Source: Euwallacea fornicatus (Eukaryota; Arthropoda; Insecta; Coleoptera; Curculionidae). From it: 64,000 nucleotides of DNA. Below the pieces are notes generated by a model that saw only the letters and a list, made by a program, of their open reading frames with translations, was not told the origin of the DNA and made no database searches. Numbering within the stretch: the stretch's first letter is position 1; each line of letters begins with the position of its first letter. Where the stretch lies: NCBI RefSeq assembly GCF_040115645.1, contig NC_089566.1:3100001-3164000 (forward strand), read 5' to 3'. Of the stretch, positions 37,401 through 50,100 are shown one piece after another. The position numbers and the translations under genes were made by a program.

Positions 37401-38923
37401 ACAATAGTTTGTAAAGTTTGGAAATGTGAAAACACATCATAAGTCAGGTTGCCAAAAAAAAAACAGTGTTTTTTAAGACAAACAAATTATAAAATGTTCT
37501 ATACAAAATCCGCTTGAATCTTCGCGGGAAATAAAAGATTTTATCTCAAAGAAACTGGGAATTGAAATAGCTTTAAGAACTGTATGAAAGAGATTACAAG
37601 ATTCTGGATTACTTGCCAGAAGAGCAGCCAAAAATCCGTTGTTGTAAAAAAAAAATAGACGGGCCAAACTATAATTTGCCAAAGTATATGTTTACTAGAC
37701 AACACATGAATGGAAAAGGGTGATTTAGAGCGACGAGTCAAAGTTTAATATGTTCAACGCCGATGTTGTTACATTCGTAAGACGGTCTGCAAATGAATGA
37801 TTGAACAAAAAGTGCACTGTTCCCATGGTAAATCATGGTGGCAGGCCTGTTATAGCATAGGCTTATTTTTCGGGCTTTGGGATGGGTTCTTTAATCAAAA
37901 TGGTAAGCACGATGAATCGATCGACTTATAAAGAAATATTAGAGAATCATTTCGTGCCATATTCTGATGATCATATGCTAGTAAAACACTGGTTCCAACA
38001 GGATAAGGATTCAAAACACGCCTCATAATATGTTCAAGCTTGGCTTCGAGAAGAAAAATTAAACTTTTACATTGGCAATTCCAATTACTGGACTTAGATC
38101 CGATTGAAAACTGATAGGAGATCTTAGACCTTAAGATTATAGGGAGATCATACTCCAAACATGAAGAACTTTTCTATGCCCTCGAAGACGAATGAGCAAA
38201 AATGGATGAAGCTATTATTGGTAAACTTATCAAATCGATGAAAAGTTGCTGCCTCTAAGTAATAAAAAACAAAAGATACTTTACTAAGTATTGAACAATA
38301 AATATAAAATTATTACAAAGAAATATTTGTAGAATTAACTAATAATTATAAGTTTTTTTATCGTTGTTCTTTTTTTGCGAACGAAAAAGCAAATATCCTC
38401 AATAAAATTTTTCATTATGGGGTTAATAAAAATATTTTAATATGCAAAAATAATACATATCAAGGGTATAAATATCAGAATAATTAGAATATAAAATTCA
38501 TAACAATAAAAACATATAATAAAAATTAAAAAATTGCTCTATTTTTTACCACTACTGTATATTGATTTAAAATATTTTCACAAAAAGCAATAACTCTGAT
38601 TTTCCAAATCTAATGACACACGCGGTACACTTTCAAATATTTTGAAAATAAGCAAAACTAAAGGAAGAAAAGTTACAAACTTGAAAAAATATTTTATCGA
38701 TGGTTAGAATTTGAAGATATTTTAGAACAAGAAAGAATTAGAAATGACAACTTACCAGTCCATGATTGAGAAACCCGTGATCTCTGGCGACCTGGGTAGC
38801 AACTTCTAAACCACCCGGTATATGAACAGCCCATTGTTGAGTGTAGTGTGCAGGCGTGAACTGAATGCAGCTAACAATAATAGTAACTACACAAACCAAA
38901 TTAAAATAAACTTTCATCGTCAT
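16488..38923 (-). CDS. Fur1: Furin-like proprotein convertase (Furin 1 type), eight exons
   Basis: A Ca2+-dependent subtilisin-like endoprotease of the trans-Golgi/endosome system that cuts precursors after multibasic sites. Exons on the minus strand: 38923-38756, 32010-31816, 31761-31633, 29935-29597, 29537-29002, 28944-28652, 28455-27841, 16909-16488; 2697 nt, 898 aa. In order: a hydrophobic signal sequence (VYFNLVCVVTIIVSCI); a prodomain (WAVHIPGGLEVATQVARDHG) ending in KKRSKR at residue 104; catalytic Asp150 (LDDG), His191 (RHGTRCAGE), Asn292 (ASGNGG) and Ser365 (HTGTSASAP), each three below human furin numbering as I recall it; a P domain with RGD in RRGDLKIQLTSPMGT; a Ser/Lys-rich linker; one Cys-rich repeat; a membrane span (WYFIVVLVVIGCSMLLLLL); and a short cytosolic tail with YDIL and an acidic patch. 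The catalytic core is beyond doubt. The 10.9-kb join to the last exon rests on phase (G plus AG) and could include further exons. Confidence 0.92.
18511..20509. mobile_element. 2.0-kb element with long ACAGGGTG inverted repeats
   Basis: The left end, ACAGGGTGACCCAATAGCG then CCAAAAGTCGACAG, is matched by the reverse complement of the right end, ACAGGGTGGCCCGCTAATG then TCAAAAGTGGAC. A further inner match, AGAATTGTAGAAAGAAGT, lies about 80-110 bases in on both sides, so the inverted repeats are on the order of 110 bp. The interior has no intact ORF. I could not assign its transposase type. Confidence 0.65.
21130..21850 (+). pseudogene. DDE transposase relic, insect mariner/IS630-like
   Basis: Broken-frame matches appear in the expected order: HAILKFSVRKILEEFKCQAY, FFDEAFFSLTGCVNSQ (first catalytic Asp, kept), NVGIGIIGDIHIGPFFIQ, LEMNGVPLHSTNAVRD (second Asp changed to Asn in the usual QQDGAPPH block), IGRFEPIL then APKCPDLSPNVSFLWG (third acidic residue of the usual SPDLTPLDFFLWG lost). 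Stops are frequent. The element ends were not found. It lies inside the large furin intron and is clearly inactive. Confidence 0.75.
22081..24330. mobile_element. Non-autonomous element split by a nested Tc1 insertion
   Basis: The left end, ATACAGGGTCTTTGGTAGAG then CGATAGAAAGTTTTCAATGG, is matched by the reverse complement of the right end, ATACACAGGATGTTTGTTAG then AACGGTAAAAAGTGTTCAGTG, over some 50 bases at roughly 75 percent identity. Removing the Tc1 copy at 22158-23651 leaves an element of about 756 bp with no coding capacity. The Tc1 sits 77 bases inside the left repeat, so it is the younger insertion. Confidence 0.7.
22158..23651 (+). mobile_element. Tc1-like transposon with long inverted repeats, inactive
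   Basis: The ends are TACAGTAGTGG and its inverse CCACTACTGTA, and similarity between the two ends runs for about 300 bases with gaps. Inside each inverted repeat the terminal motif recurs as a direct copy: outer GTGGAAATATGTAGAGTAAC at 22165-22184, inner GTGGAAAAAAGTAGAGCAAC at 22305-22324, and inverse copies at 23445-23480 and 23620-23651. This is the IR/DR design known from some Tc1 elements. The coding part starts with MPQGKHLSVNIKERVVICTE at 22389 and is then broken by many stops. Later fragments such as LANLRSENQR keep the Tc1 order. Confidence 0.8.
27086..27319 (-). CDS. Fur1: Alternative furin exon closing the P domain (exon 7b)
   Basis: After an acceptor GTTTGTAG the minus strand reads AHIKLWDLTLYGTATPPAYD and runs about 75 codons to a stop. 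It begins in the same phase as exon 7a (one base carried over from exon 6), and both end the P domain with a matching block: SLQNWSLVLYGT in 7a, IKLWDLTLYGT here. They therefore look mutually exclusive. The exon either ends the protein at the stop after REGLSAR, giving a secreted form without Cys-rich or membrane parts, or splices on at GAGGTTAAG (27150 region) to an exon I could not find. Drosophila Furin 1 is also known to have alternative C-termini. Exon identity is well supported; use is inferred. Confidence 0.75.
   Translation of the reverse strand, partial: CTFVAHIKLWDLTLYGTATPPAYDSKQTEGGISISEVYKDVLDNSIDNSPNWKGGAEVKIIKNYVIATLTREGLSAR
29936..31632. other. Furin intron 3
   Basis: A 1.7-kb AT-rich intron with no gene. 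An ACATCCTGTATATTC repeat end lies near 31427. The flanking exons join in phase 0 (VKNY to DPLASYD). Confidence 0.6.
33551..34285. mobile_element. Inverted-repeat element, about 735 bp
   Basis: The left end, ATACAGTGGTCACTTTTACA then ATAACG, matches the inverse of the right end, ATACAGAATGGTCACTTGTA then CAATAAG, over about 28 bases. No ORF lies inside. Non-autonomous element in furin intron 1. Confidence 0.55.
36999..38560 (+). mobile_element. Second Tc1-like transposon, same family type, inactive
   Basis: The right end, CCACTACTGTA at 38549-38559, has a weaker left counterpart ATAGTAATGG at 37001. The inner repeat GGTGTAAAGTAGAGCAACTT at 37184-37203 copies the inner direct repeat of the 22-kb element. 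The coding region, from about 37273, reads in one frame with several stops: VRAVKAWKNGEKKVAIARRF (helix-turn-helix), SDESKFNMFNADVVTFVRR (first catalytic block), then HWFQQDKDSKHAS where QQDNDPKHTS would be expected. It lies in furin intron 1. Confidence 0.78.
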
Positions 38924-40397
38924 CTAACGATGAAGCGTTTTCTTATATTCTTTGTTTAATGTGTCAGTCTTTCTATTTCTATAATAGGTTTGTGCTTTTC
39001 TCAAATTAGTTCGTAATGCTTAAATTTAATAAAATTCCGAGGTTGCTTAATTCTAGCTAATATTATGGATTGAACTTGTATAAAGTATCTTCACTCTGAA
39101 ATAGAAAAAAAAATTGTTAACTTAGAAATAATTACATCAAGAGTATTTTATCAAATATATGCAACTTCCTCGGAAGTTTTTAACAGTATGCAAAAATGTG
39201 TAATAACATGACCGAGACTTTAAAGCCTCTCAACGTTGGAAAACCGTTTTGGCATTAAAGTTCCAGAAGGCAGCAGGTTATAATAAAGTGTGGATTTATA
39301 AACATAAAATATCTTAAAATAAGCGCTTGAAAATGCACAATTTTTGTACATATTTGCACATGAATTAGCAATATAAAATAAAATAGGCGGAAAATTTAAG
39401 ATTACAAATTTATAATTTCTTTAATAACGAAATATATTTGAAATAAAAACATTACGTACTTAACATTTATAATACAAATGTGATAATTTGTCATTGGTTT
39501 ATTATTATTTTTTTTAATTTAACATTTTTTTATTGGAATAAATCAATAACTAGCTGGTTCTCCGAATTTTTTACAAAAAATCCCATTTTTCTATCACGAA
39601 GTACATGCAAAAGATAAGAAAAGCTATTGGAGCATATTTAAACTTAAAGAATAAGAGTTTTATCTATAGCAAGATTTTGAAAGCAACATCCTTTCATAAC
39701 GTCTGATATTTGATTCAATAATTAAAATCCAGTATTTTTATTCAAAACTTCAGTTACTTTATTAAAAATTATTTGTCCTGAAAAACTACGTACTTTTGAA
39801 GAATAATTTTTAAAATTTTCAATTACTTCCATCGTATCTACGAATGCAAGATTTTTCTCTTTAAGTTTTGTGATTAGCTTCGCTTCCGAAACTGTAATAA
39901 GTTTTTTAAAACGCTAAATTTCCTTTAACTTTTATTTTTACAATCTCTTGGCACGTTGCATTAACAAACATTTGCATTCTCAAAGGAGTTAAAAAAAAAC
40001 TTTCTGTTTTTTACAAATCCTTTATTTACTAAATGAAATTGCATTCAATAAGTTTCTGCTGCACGATTGTTCCATGTTTTAAACATGTACGAAGAATTAG
40101 ATATTCAATAAAAACTTTCAAATTTGAATACCACTTCAGCATGTATACAGCTGCATCAGCTAGCATTAGTAATATTTATTTTTTTATTTTACTGAGAACA
40201 AGATTTGTCAAAAAAATTGTTGAATCATCGTAAATAAAAGTAAATATGGCTAAAACATTAGGATATTCCAATTGCTTAGAACTTATTAAAAATACGTTAA
40301 AAGAAAAATCTTCAATCAATATCCTATATCAGATACGCCATATAGCTACAGCACGAATAGGTAATTTTATTTACACAAAACCAAATGTGGATATGTA
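38924..40397. promoter_or_regulatory. Furin upstream region
   Basis: Sequence upstream of the furin start codon on the minus strand, expected to hold its promoter and 5' UTR. Nothing specific such as a clear TATA box is visible. AT-rich, with no ORF of interest. Confidence 0.35.
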
Positions 40398-40700
40398 ATT
40401 ACAGTAAAATCTCGCTTGGCGGATGCCTCCGATAAGCAGGCCTCCCTTATAACCGGATAGTTTTCAGGATACCAATTCTTTCTCATAAGAGATTCTAATA
40501 AATATTTCTCTATTAAACGGACAATCGTTACTCTCCGATAAAAGAGTTTTTTCAGTGGTAACATTTGTCGAAAATTCACGTATAATTCTATATCCGGCGG
40601 TGCTTTGATCATAACTCCATTTATTTTTTCTTGATAAGGCACAATCAGTGTAATTTTCAGGTTTCCTCCTTGACCCTGCGGGTGTTTTAAACACCTATAA
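40392..40700 (-). mobile_element. Pogo/Tigger-like end with a short transposase-like remnant
   Basis: ACAGTAAAATCTCGCTTGGC at about 40404, then GGATGCCTCCGATAAGCAGG and CCTTATAACCGGAT, has the CAGTAAAAYCTCG and TATAACCGGA features of pogo-family inverted repeats. Adjoining it on the minus strand is a frame with AGSRRKPENYTDCALSRKN, vaguely like the start of a pogo/CENP-B-type DNA-binding domain. No opposite end was found. This is a deletion fragment, assigned mainly from the terminal sequence. Confidence 0.4.
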
Positions 40701-40983
40701 TAATGTTCCAGAATGTGTGATGCTAATATTTAAGAATTTGCAACCCTTATGTTGTGTAATTCAGGTAAATGTAAGATCATCCCATTTAGTCAAAAATACA
40801 AACCGCATACTTACAATAGCAATTTTAATTTTAATTTATTCTACATGAATTTTCTTTTTTTTTCAAATAAGGTGATATATTTTTTATGACACAGGACGAG
40901 AAAAAAATGCAATTTTCTTCATTTTGGTATAAAATAATGTTTATTTATTGTAAATATCAATGTAATTATTAATTATTTCTGAA

Positions 40984-41050
40984 CACCCTGCATTCATGGC
41001 TAAGTACCTGAGTGTTAAGCATGCGTTGCCATGGTTTCGATCTTTTTCTT
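40984..41050 (+). repeat. Possible tRNA-derived SINE promoter remnant
   Basis: TGGCTAAGTACCTGAGTG (A-box-like, near 40998) is followed about 40 bases on by GGTTTCGATC (B-box-like) and then TTTTT. The spacing fits a Pol III promoter in a tRNA-derived SINE. No cloverleaf closes properly, so this is not a functional tRNA. Weak evidence. Confidence 0.3.
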
Positions 41051-43249
41051 GTTTTAAGTTTTAAAAATTAATTTACGGTTTTCCGTTCCTGCGAAATTTG
41101 TTTATTTTAAAACTAACCATCAAAACGAAGTATTCTTAACAAAAACCTATTGGTATGATTTATGTATGTAATTTGCTCGTGTGATGGAAATTGTTCATTA
41201 GCATTTCGGTACAACGACTACGAATAGAATACAACAATTTCCTAATAGATAACATTTTAATGTAAGGAGCCTAGAAAGTTTTAAGTAGCTTTTTAAAGGG
41301 GCAGAAAGTGTTAATTATGAATAGAAAAGTCGAAAGAGCTTCTTAGGAGAAGAAAATTAACTAAACATCACATTGATAAAAAAACCCAAGCAGTAGCTTG
41401 AATTTTTTACTAATTATTTTTAGTTAGAGAAATTAGTTAGAAAATCAATGAGCTGTCAAACTTCAAATAAACATCATTGAAACTATGGCATGTTAAACAC
41501 TCACGCACATACAAATGAATGCAGTTTTTCCTAAAATAATTAATAATTCAATTAATATTTAAGATAAATATGACATTATTTTGTATCAAAATAAAGAAAA
41601 ATGAAGCTGAACCAGTGAAAATTAACCCTGTAGTATTATGAACTCGCTATGTATAGTTTCGGCTAAATAAGCATTTGTATCTGCTAAGATGATCTTACAT
41701 GAGAATTCATCTTAAAATTATCAAAATTTATCTTAAGCCAATTGTGATTTCCTTATTTATAAGACACTCAAAATGTTTAAAAAATTTCTAAAACGTCATA
41801 GCCTCGAGTAACTGCATAATAAAGAAAAAAAAATCTAGAAACTAACACAGTTTCAAGAGAAGAATTTATCATGTGAAAAAAATGCAGGTCATGCCATTTA
41901 AAAAAGTGACAATTTATGATGTCCTGTTTTTTTTTGAGTCTTTTATTTTTACTATTTTTATTTTGAATTTAAAAAATATTATGTTATTACTCAATTATAA
42001 ATGAATTTTTACAACCCTGTAGGGTTGGCACTAATTTTAAAAGTTATCCTCATTAGTCTCAAGTACATTTCCATAATTGATTGTTTTATAAAATCACAAA
42101 TAAACTCATGGGAGGCAGTTAAAGGGGTGCCCTATATTTTTCAAGAAAGAAAACATGCTATTATTTAGTTTTTGAGTAGACTATTGAAAGAACATATTAC
42201 ATTACAAAAATCAAAATAAAATTCTTTTTGTCCGAATTGTAAAGATGTACTATCCGTTGCCTCTAACAAAGTTTGCTATTTGTTCCACTTTCCATTGTCT
42301 TCAAATTTTATTAATTACTTCTTTTCGCAATTAATCTAAAAAATATAATTTTGACCTCTGTGCCAATTTTGCGGTCAAATTAAACCTCACCGCTATTATA
42401 CAGCCCCTGCAAGTTAATTTGTTATTCTCATACTTCAATTCCAAATAATATTGCCCGTATGCATTCATCCACGGTTGGTTTAGCATTAAACATTGTGTTA
42501 AATATTAGATAAGTAATTGACAATGGAAACACACTAAACACGAAATACTCGTATATGAATATTACTATTGGATTTATTAACAGGTATAGTCTAATCCTAA
42601 ACCATAACTGAGACGATTTTTGATGGATTTTTCATAAAACTCGTAATGAATAGACAAATCCCCCAATTTTGTGAGGCGATTTTTGACCATCGATGTGTAG
42701 GTAGGTATGTTGCCCATCAAAGTAAAACTAACAATAGGCCTGGAGGCGTAATCGGGATATGGTTTCATTCAAAATTTAAACTGGCGTTCATTGAATATAA
42801 AAATAATCAACAATCAGAGATTGTATATGTGGTATTTGAAGTAGAGCGTAAAAATGTGCTTAATAAAGTTATGATATTTATAAAAAATATAAGTAACAGT
42901 ATTTGCCATTTTAGTATTGAAATATGCATAATATTAGTATTATGAAGTGTATGTTTAAAAATGTAAAACACAGAAATAAACATTCTAGAGGACATTTGGT
43001 ATATCCAGTGGTAGCCATAAAAATAGAACCTCTTTAAAAATTTCAATATTTTATTTCTATCCATAAAGAAATAAAAAAAATAAAACACATTTAATAATAA
43101 AACATTCCACAAAAACAGAATTTATTCAAAAATAAGTAAAACTCTCCAGTTGAAATAATGAAAACAAAATCAATATATGATCATGAAAATAAAACCGTTG
43201 AAACATTATTAAAAAAAGGGGGGAAAACGAGACTAACAACCGAATATTG
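41051..43249. other. Intergenic, nothing recognised
   Basis: AT-rich DNA. Short ORFs on both strands (for example 42646-42945) show no family resemblance and have composition biased by the base content. I support no gene here. Confidence 0.5.
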
Positions 43250-44140
43250 CGTAATGTTTAATATATGGTTGCTTCTCTTTTTTGGGCAATTACTACCTTT
43301 AATCTTTTAAGCATTGATCTTATTAAGCGCTAGCAGAGCTCAACAAAAATTGTTTCCCATTCCCGTTGAACTCTAGACCACACTTCTTTTTTGTTTTTGA
43401 TCTGCTAACCCTTCACGGGAACACTAAAGTGCCTAAATGGTACCTAAAGATTTTCGATAAGGATCAGATCGGGTAACTGTGAAAGCATAGCACAACCGGA
43501 ATTGGTTTCGAATCATTGTCGTATTAACATTTCCAAATTAATGACATTTCTTCCAAAGCATGCAGCAAAATAACATTTTTAACTCTTTTAAGGTATTCCT
43601 CTTAGTTCAGGATCCTTTTTATCCAATAAATTGAAGTAACAGAACTAAGAAAAGCAGCCTCACAATTTTTTACTCTCACCTCCATATGTATAGTTTTGAA
43701 AATGTGTTTTGGAAGCAATTTCTGTTTTGCTGCCCGCTTCACATACCGTTGGCCATCTGAACCACACAAATTATTTATTGTTTCGTTCGAAAAAGATATT
43801 TTTCCACACTGTTATGTTATCGTCTTCATTTTCAAAGAAAAGCTGATTTTTCGCAAATTCTATTTTTTGTGACTTTTTTATTTTTAATGGCAACGGTACC
43901 CTTTGACCTATTTGGCCATTTAAATGAACTTCTTGCAACCGTCTTCGAATAGTTCTGGAACTTATTTCCAATTTTAAGTCCTTTTGAAGTTGTTTAGAGT
44001 TCACAAGGGGATTTTCTGGGGATTCTCGCGTTATTTGGTGGTCAATCAAAACCGTTGTTTTCCTTTTGCGACCACGACTTTCCTGTCGTTCCTCGTATTT
44101 GAAGGCATTTAATATCAAGGTTTTCAATCTTCCTACTTTC
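43250..44140 (-). pseudogene. Tc1-like transposase relic, minus strand
   Basis: The open part at 44127-43771 reads RGRKRKTTVLIDHQITRES and ISSRTIRRRLQEVHLNGQIG then KNIFFERNNK, the second helix-turn-helix and the start of the catalytic domain of a Tc1/Bari-like transposase. Downstream to about 43260 broken frames continue (VWFRWPTVCEAG-type reading, SNSASA then LPKKEKQPYIKHYA). The usual WSDE block has become FFERNN. No clear terminal repeats. Inactive. Confidence 0.7.
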
Positions 44141-47100
44141 CTAGAAATTTCACGAAGGAAATTGCTTTTATCTCTGAATATTCATATTTAAATTCATTCG
44201 GCTAAAGAACAGTGCTTTTCACGCCCTATCTATTTTTGTAGTAATCATTAAAATGCATCAAAGTGCTTCAAAATCGTTAGATAGGTCTACCTTTCAATTG
44301 TTATCTTATTGAATGGAGAATTATGTAAGTTACGAAAAAAAAAACAATTCATTCTACAATAATATCGAATTTAATTAAATTCATGCTAAAGAGATGAGTG
44401 TCATAGATAATAAAGGAAGTTGAACGACGTAGCAATCAATTAGCAAGAAATGCGTGGCAATTCCATTTTTTATAAGTCAATTTAATTACGTAGGATTCCA
44501 CTTTTGTTTTTGTTTGAATTTCACTTTTTGTTAATGTGTTTCATTCAATTGATTTTGAGAATTTGTAGTTTTTTTTTAACTGATTAACCATTTTCATAAA
44601 TTGTTATTTTTAGAATTTTTAGATTAATATATTGTATAAATAGTAACATTTTCTGATAGGAATTTTAATTTTTTTCGATCCTCTATATATTTTCTACATG
44701 TGCAGGGTATTGTTCATTACTTTTTTAGTTTTTAGATAACGCTTCACACGCCAATAAGAAGTAGCATTGGAATTGCACGTAGTTAAAACTAAATGAAAAT
44801 AACATTCATACTACACCAAGGGGGTCGGACGAACGTATTCGTTAAAATTATTAACAACTGATAAATTAACAAATTTGTCCTCGTCCTCAGAATCTTAAAT
44901 AAAAAATTATGAAAAATTGAAAATAAACGACAATCTCAAATGTATGAGAGATGCAAAAAAAAGAGAATGGTCATACGTTCTAATTCATAAATGTATAGCA
45001 TATTCTACATCATATAGCCATAAAAAATAATAGTGGTATATGTGTTAGAAATTTAGTTATGACAATGCACAACTCTATTGTTGATTTATTTAATATCACA
45101 TTTGTTACTCATTCATACGTACAAGTTTCGTGGGTGTTTTATATCAAAAAGGCAAACTATAAATATTTTCACTCTCTTTTAATCAAAAGATGTCCTAGGA
45201 AAAGGAATAACCAGTAAAGATAAGTGGGCCGTAATCAACCCAATCTGGAACGAATACATATACTAAAAAGTTTGCTTTTATGAGGTTACAATTTTTACAT
45301 TTTTATGGCATTTTCTATAAGTGATTTTCGCGTTCACAACGACAAATATCGATGTTCAATATTGATTTCAAGGCAAATTGATGTTCTAAACGAGAAAACA
45401 ACATCTTTTTTCATGGTGAAATGTTAACAGTACGAGAAATTTCCAAGACACGAAAAAGTTGGAGAAAAGACTAGAATCATCAGAAAAAAAATCAATACGA
45501 TGCAGCTACCCAGTGAAAAGGTCTGGTCATTTTTGTGCGAAGGTAGCTAAGACCTCACTACATGTAAATCGGGAAATAAAAAAATAAATCCCTGCACTAA
45601 TGAATAAATGCACAATGGGTTTCATTGAAATCCATTTGAAACGTTGTTCAAATATAGTAAAACACATGTTTCTTTTTCCAAAAACTTTGACCATCAATAA
45701 CGTCTAAACGAAACACTTTTCTCAAATAAGTTTGAATCAACTCTTGATGTACTGACTCAAATAATCTCATGACACCATTTTTGACATGCATTTTCGAGAC
45801 ACCGTGAATAATAACCTAAAATCAAAATTCAATAGGCCACACGTTTTCACTTAAATTCCAACGAGGCCAAGTCAAATTCTAGCCAACAGTTCTACCAACC
45901 CCACAATCAGTTTATAAATTAAATTTAAAAATAGTTGGTATATGAAGATTTTCTTTAACGTCTTAAATAAAAAGGAAAATTACGGGGCAAAAGGTCTTTA
46001 ACGCTAATTAGTGTTACTAAACACACAAATAATGGCAAATTAAAGCAAATATTTACGGAACACTTTAAACCACAATGTTAGTTCTTGATGCGTTCATTTC
46101 AATTTAAATCTCTAAGCTAATTGGAAATCAATTTACAACAAGTAAAATAGTTCGTATTCGATTCCCAGAACGACGTGACGAGCTATGCATCATGTAACAC
46201 AAGACATCGCAAATCAGTCCAGGAGAATGGCGGTGCCGATAATTGGAATTACTGGAATGCCCCGTAGTGGTGGAAATGCATTTTATTGTAACGTGGTGCA
46301 CGTGCTTATTCCTCAATTGTATTTATTACCATCTACATATTTTACTGAATTAAGGCATGCGTTAATAGGCCTCGTGGCGGTACTTAATGATTTTTAATTG
46401 ACAAGGCAATTCTTACAATTGCGTTTTACAATTAGAAATGAAACTTTTAAGCTGAAAAACGAAACTTCCATAGCACAGCTACGCATGAAGGATTCATATA
46501 TAGAATTTTTACTTGGTTATCACATTTCAACGTTCACCAGAGAATGATTGGAACGTCAGAGAGGTCATGATCATATCAACATGAAATGCGTTGTAATATT
46601 TATAAAGCAAATCATCACTATATTGCAAAAATTGAAGTTTGATTGTATAAAAAAACTGACAACAAATATAATTGGAGATTTGATTTAAGGTTTCTGAAAG
46701 AAGGACCAATAATATCAATTTTTACTTTTCAAAATGGCGGGGATGAAGACATTTCTTTTCTAAAGCTTATCAGAAAGCGTATGGATATCTTACGTAGCCT
46801 TCCCTGTTTTGATTCACGTTTTGAGGAAACATCATAAGTAATGTAGTTTAAAACTTTCAACTTGAGCAAACTCATACTCTAAAGTTTTGATTAAGATGTT
46901 AAACTTAAAATGTGTCGTCAAAACATTAATTAAAACGTAGCCGCTGTCAAGGCCGATAGCACGATTTGCTTTTATTTAATAGTATTCCATTGCGTCCTAG
47001 TTGATTTTAGCCAATACAGGAGGGTGTTTCGTAGGTCAATCCGGTAACCGCAAATTCCTCATGCGAAAATAATTAGACTTGTCTTAAGGCACTTTATACC

Positions 47101-50100
47101 TATTAGACAAGGTATTGAACTTAGTAAAAAAATTACTTTTCTTAATAACTCAACGCCAGATCCACCATTTTGAAGAGGAAAATAAGTTCGATGGTATGAG
47201 ACCCCTTGATTCAATCTAACTTTGTTTTCCGATTCCTCACAACATAAAACGTCAGGCGAATGAAAATTGAAGCACATTGCACAAAAACACACTATGCACA
47301 TATTCAAGTTTTAATTTAATGTACATAAGTAACGCCGAGTTGTTTAAAACTGGAAATGAACCGCACAAGATTGTGGCAAAAATTTTAATTGGATTTTGCA
47401 TTCTGATCTACTTAAAACCATTAATTACTCTCCAGAGGCGTCCATTTATAAGGGTTCCCTAGTAGGGGTTTTATTAAAAGCCCTCGAGCACTCTCCTTTA
47501 GCTCTAGGAAATCGTTTTGTTAAAAGGATTTTTAATGTAGCTTCGTTAATTATTTGTTAAAAGTGCTGGTCACTTTGTAAATTGAAAATCAGTTTTCACG
47601 AGGTATTTGGATAGAAAGATTAGATTAAAAAATATTAGGACATTTGATTCTAAAAGCAAATTGGGACATTTTAGAACATATTTAACCTTATGGAATTTTC
47701 AAAAATAAATTGGTAACAATATAAATGGAATAATTATTTGCTCATATAAATCAACCTCTGAGATTTGTTAGTTTGGTTGTGTCATTTCTCATTCGCTATA
47801 ATATGGTAACGCAACAGTTTATAATGTCGTTAAAAGGGAAATATCTTCAAAATGAATCGTTTTCATATACTGGGTGACTTAAGTCAAATCTACAAAATTA
47901 GAGATTATTACTAACGAAGATGTGAGGTTAAAACCGTTAATATGACATATTACAATTAAAATTTTGACAATATGAAATATTATTTCGCGATTGGTTGAAA
48001 TTTTATAATGATTATATTAGTAAATGAGTATTAAAATGTTCGAATTTGCTTATCCTGCTACGTGTCGAAATATTTACATCAATCAACCAAACACCTTCCG
48101 CAGAATAAATCTTTAAATCGTGTTGGAAATCTATTTAAAAAACGTAAAACAGTTTGAGACTGTATAGAAATTTGTAGTATAAAAAAGCTGATATATTGAC
48201 CCTCAAAATGATAGTGACTAATGAAATTCCCAGCAAACAATAATATATTTTTATAGTCGTTTTATATTTTTTAAATATTTACTTTTTAGATTTTTTTATT
48301 TGGTAGCAAAATTTACAACCAAATATCATATTTCTGAACTTGTTCAACAGCACGGCTTATCGCCTAATTTTTTGCATTTATTTAACATAAGCATGATAAT
48401 ACTCAAGCTACACGCCCTTGAGAGATGCGGATCCCTTAGTTACCGACTAATCAAGATTTTAAGTATCAAGGGACCAATATTTGCGAACATTTTCTTAGGT
48501 CCTGCGGGGCTCCCTCTCCCTTTTTTAGGCGCACGCATCCCTTCAAATCGAATCCAATTATATAGAAAAACTAAAGGCACTGGTATCTCTATATATTGGT
48601 AAATTACAAGGTAAGTTCACTGAGTAAAATACTACGTTATACGTATTTGTCGGTTATCAAATATAACCAGGCTTTAATAAAATGTAAATATAATACCACA
48701 AGAACATAGTCTTGTATTTACCTATATTATGTAAAGTAACCCCTAATTCTTAAATTGATTACGTCGATCTGTCATTGTATAAATGAATAGAAAATCTTTT
48801 GACTGACCTTAATCTATGTTTAAATTGATTATTTATTCTTATTTACGGACAGTAGGCAGGCTTAGACAGTTTTCGGATTTACATCATTTTGCACTGGACA
48901 CATTAATATCTTTAAAGGAAGTTACTTAACGGGAAACCATTAAAGTAAATAGAGATTGTACATTTTTCAGTTCAAATTAATAGCACAATGATGAACTATT
49001 TTCTGTTTCTTTAATTCATAAGAAAAAACTCAATTCAGTTGTTTTGAGACATGTAATAAAATCATAATACACCTGCTAAAGTTGAAAAATTGAATATCTT
49101 AATTTCTAACAGCTAAATGCATTAGATGTTTAAATGCAATTACAGTATCAAAAGGGGTGCGTCGTTCTGAAATGTCTCGCGACACTCCTGTTATTTACTG
49201 GGAGTACCCGTCGCCGACGACGAAGGAAAATACTAAGACCCAAGCGAGATGTTTTGGGTATGTTATTCGCATTTCAGAGTGAATGTCTCGATACTTAAAT
49301 ACTGGAGCCATGAGAATGATTTTTGAAACATTTACGTCACTATATTTATTATTCTTAATGTATGTATTTGAAAAATAGGTACTTTTTCTATTCAATAGAA
49401 CACTTAATCAGGGGCAAACACACTATAAGTACATATAAAATAATTACGAGTTAAATATTCATACAGTTCTTATGTAGTTTTTTTCTTGATAATATATTAT
49501 ACATGCAAGTAGGTATTTTTATGGTACAGATTTATAATGTTATGAAGGTCAGATTGTCAGTCTGAAATTTCCCTTAACCTAAGGAAAGAAGAATGATACT
49601 GATATTTCCTTCAATCCAGGAAAACGTTACACGAATTGACAACACAGTACTAAGAGGTTTTCCAAGCACATCCCTTAATACGAATTTTCAGTTTTCTAAA
49701 CCCTCAAACAGCGAATAAATGAAACGATTAAATGCCTCGATATAAACTTACTAAAACATTCCCGGAAACTTACGGATAACTAACGCATTCGCAACTATTC
49801 GAAATTATTCTGGAAGTTTCTTGCTAATATCGCAGTTCCAGCAGACCGATATGCAGGGTGTAACAAATTCGAGTTTATGTATGAAGATTTCGGAAACGGA
49901 AAGAGATGCAAAGTCGGCTAAGTGGAGGCAAAATTTCATATTTTCACGATTAAGAATAGTCCATTTACAAATTTTAAAAAATCCAAATACTTTCGAAAAT
50001 ATCCGATAAAAACCAAAAACGTTGATTTTTATTTTTCGCAAGAAACCCTTATACCTTTATTTAAAGAACGCTGATAATGAAACACTATTAGATCACTATT

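Larger units (their letters stand above)
32011..38755. other. Furin intron 1, 6.7 kb
   Basis: The intron separates the signal/prodomain exon from the rest of the prodomain. It contains an inverted-repeat element at 33.55 kb, a Tc1 copy at 37-38.6 kb and a dispersed repeat near 36.1 kb. The remainder has no recognisable gene. Long first introns often hold enhancers, but I see no specific site. Confidence 0.55.

Noticed and set aside
46128..46397. Possible tRNA or gene around ATTCGATTCCCAG with overlapping ORFs on both strands
   Set aside because: The T-arm-like string has no matching acceptor stem or anticodon arm, and the ORFs show no family.
48300..48602. A 100-codon plus-strand ORF in the gene-poor region
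   Set aside because: No family resemblance, no splice partners and composition expected by chance. The G+C-richer patch at 48500 is too short to judge.
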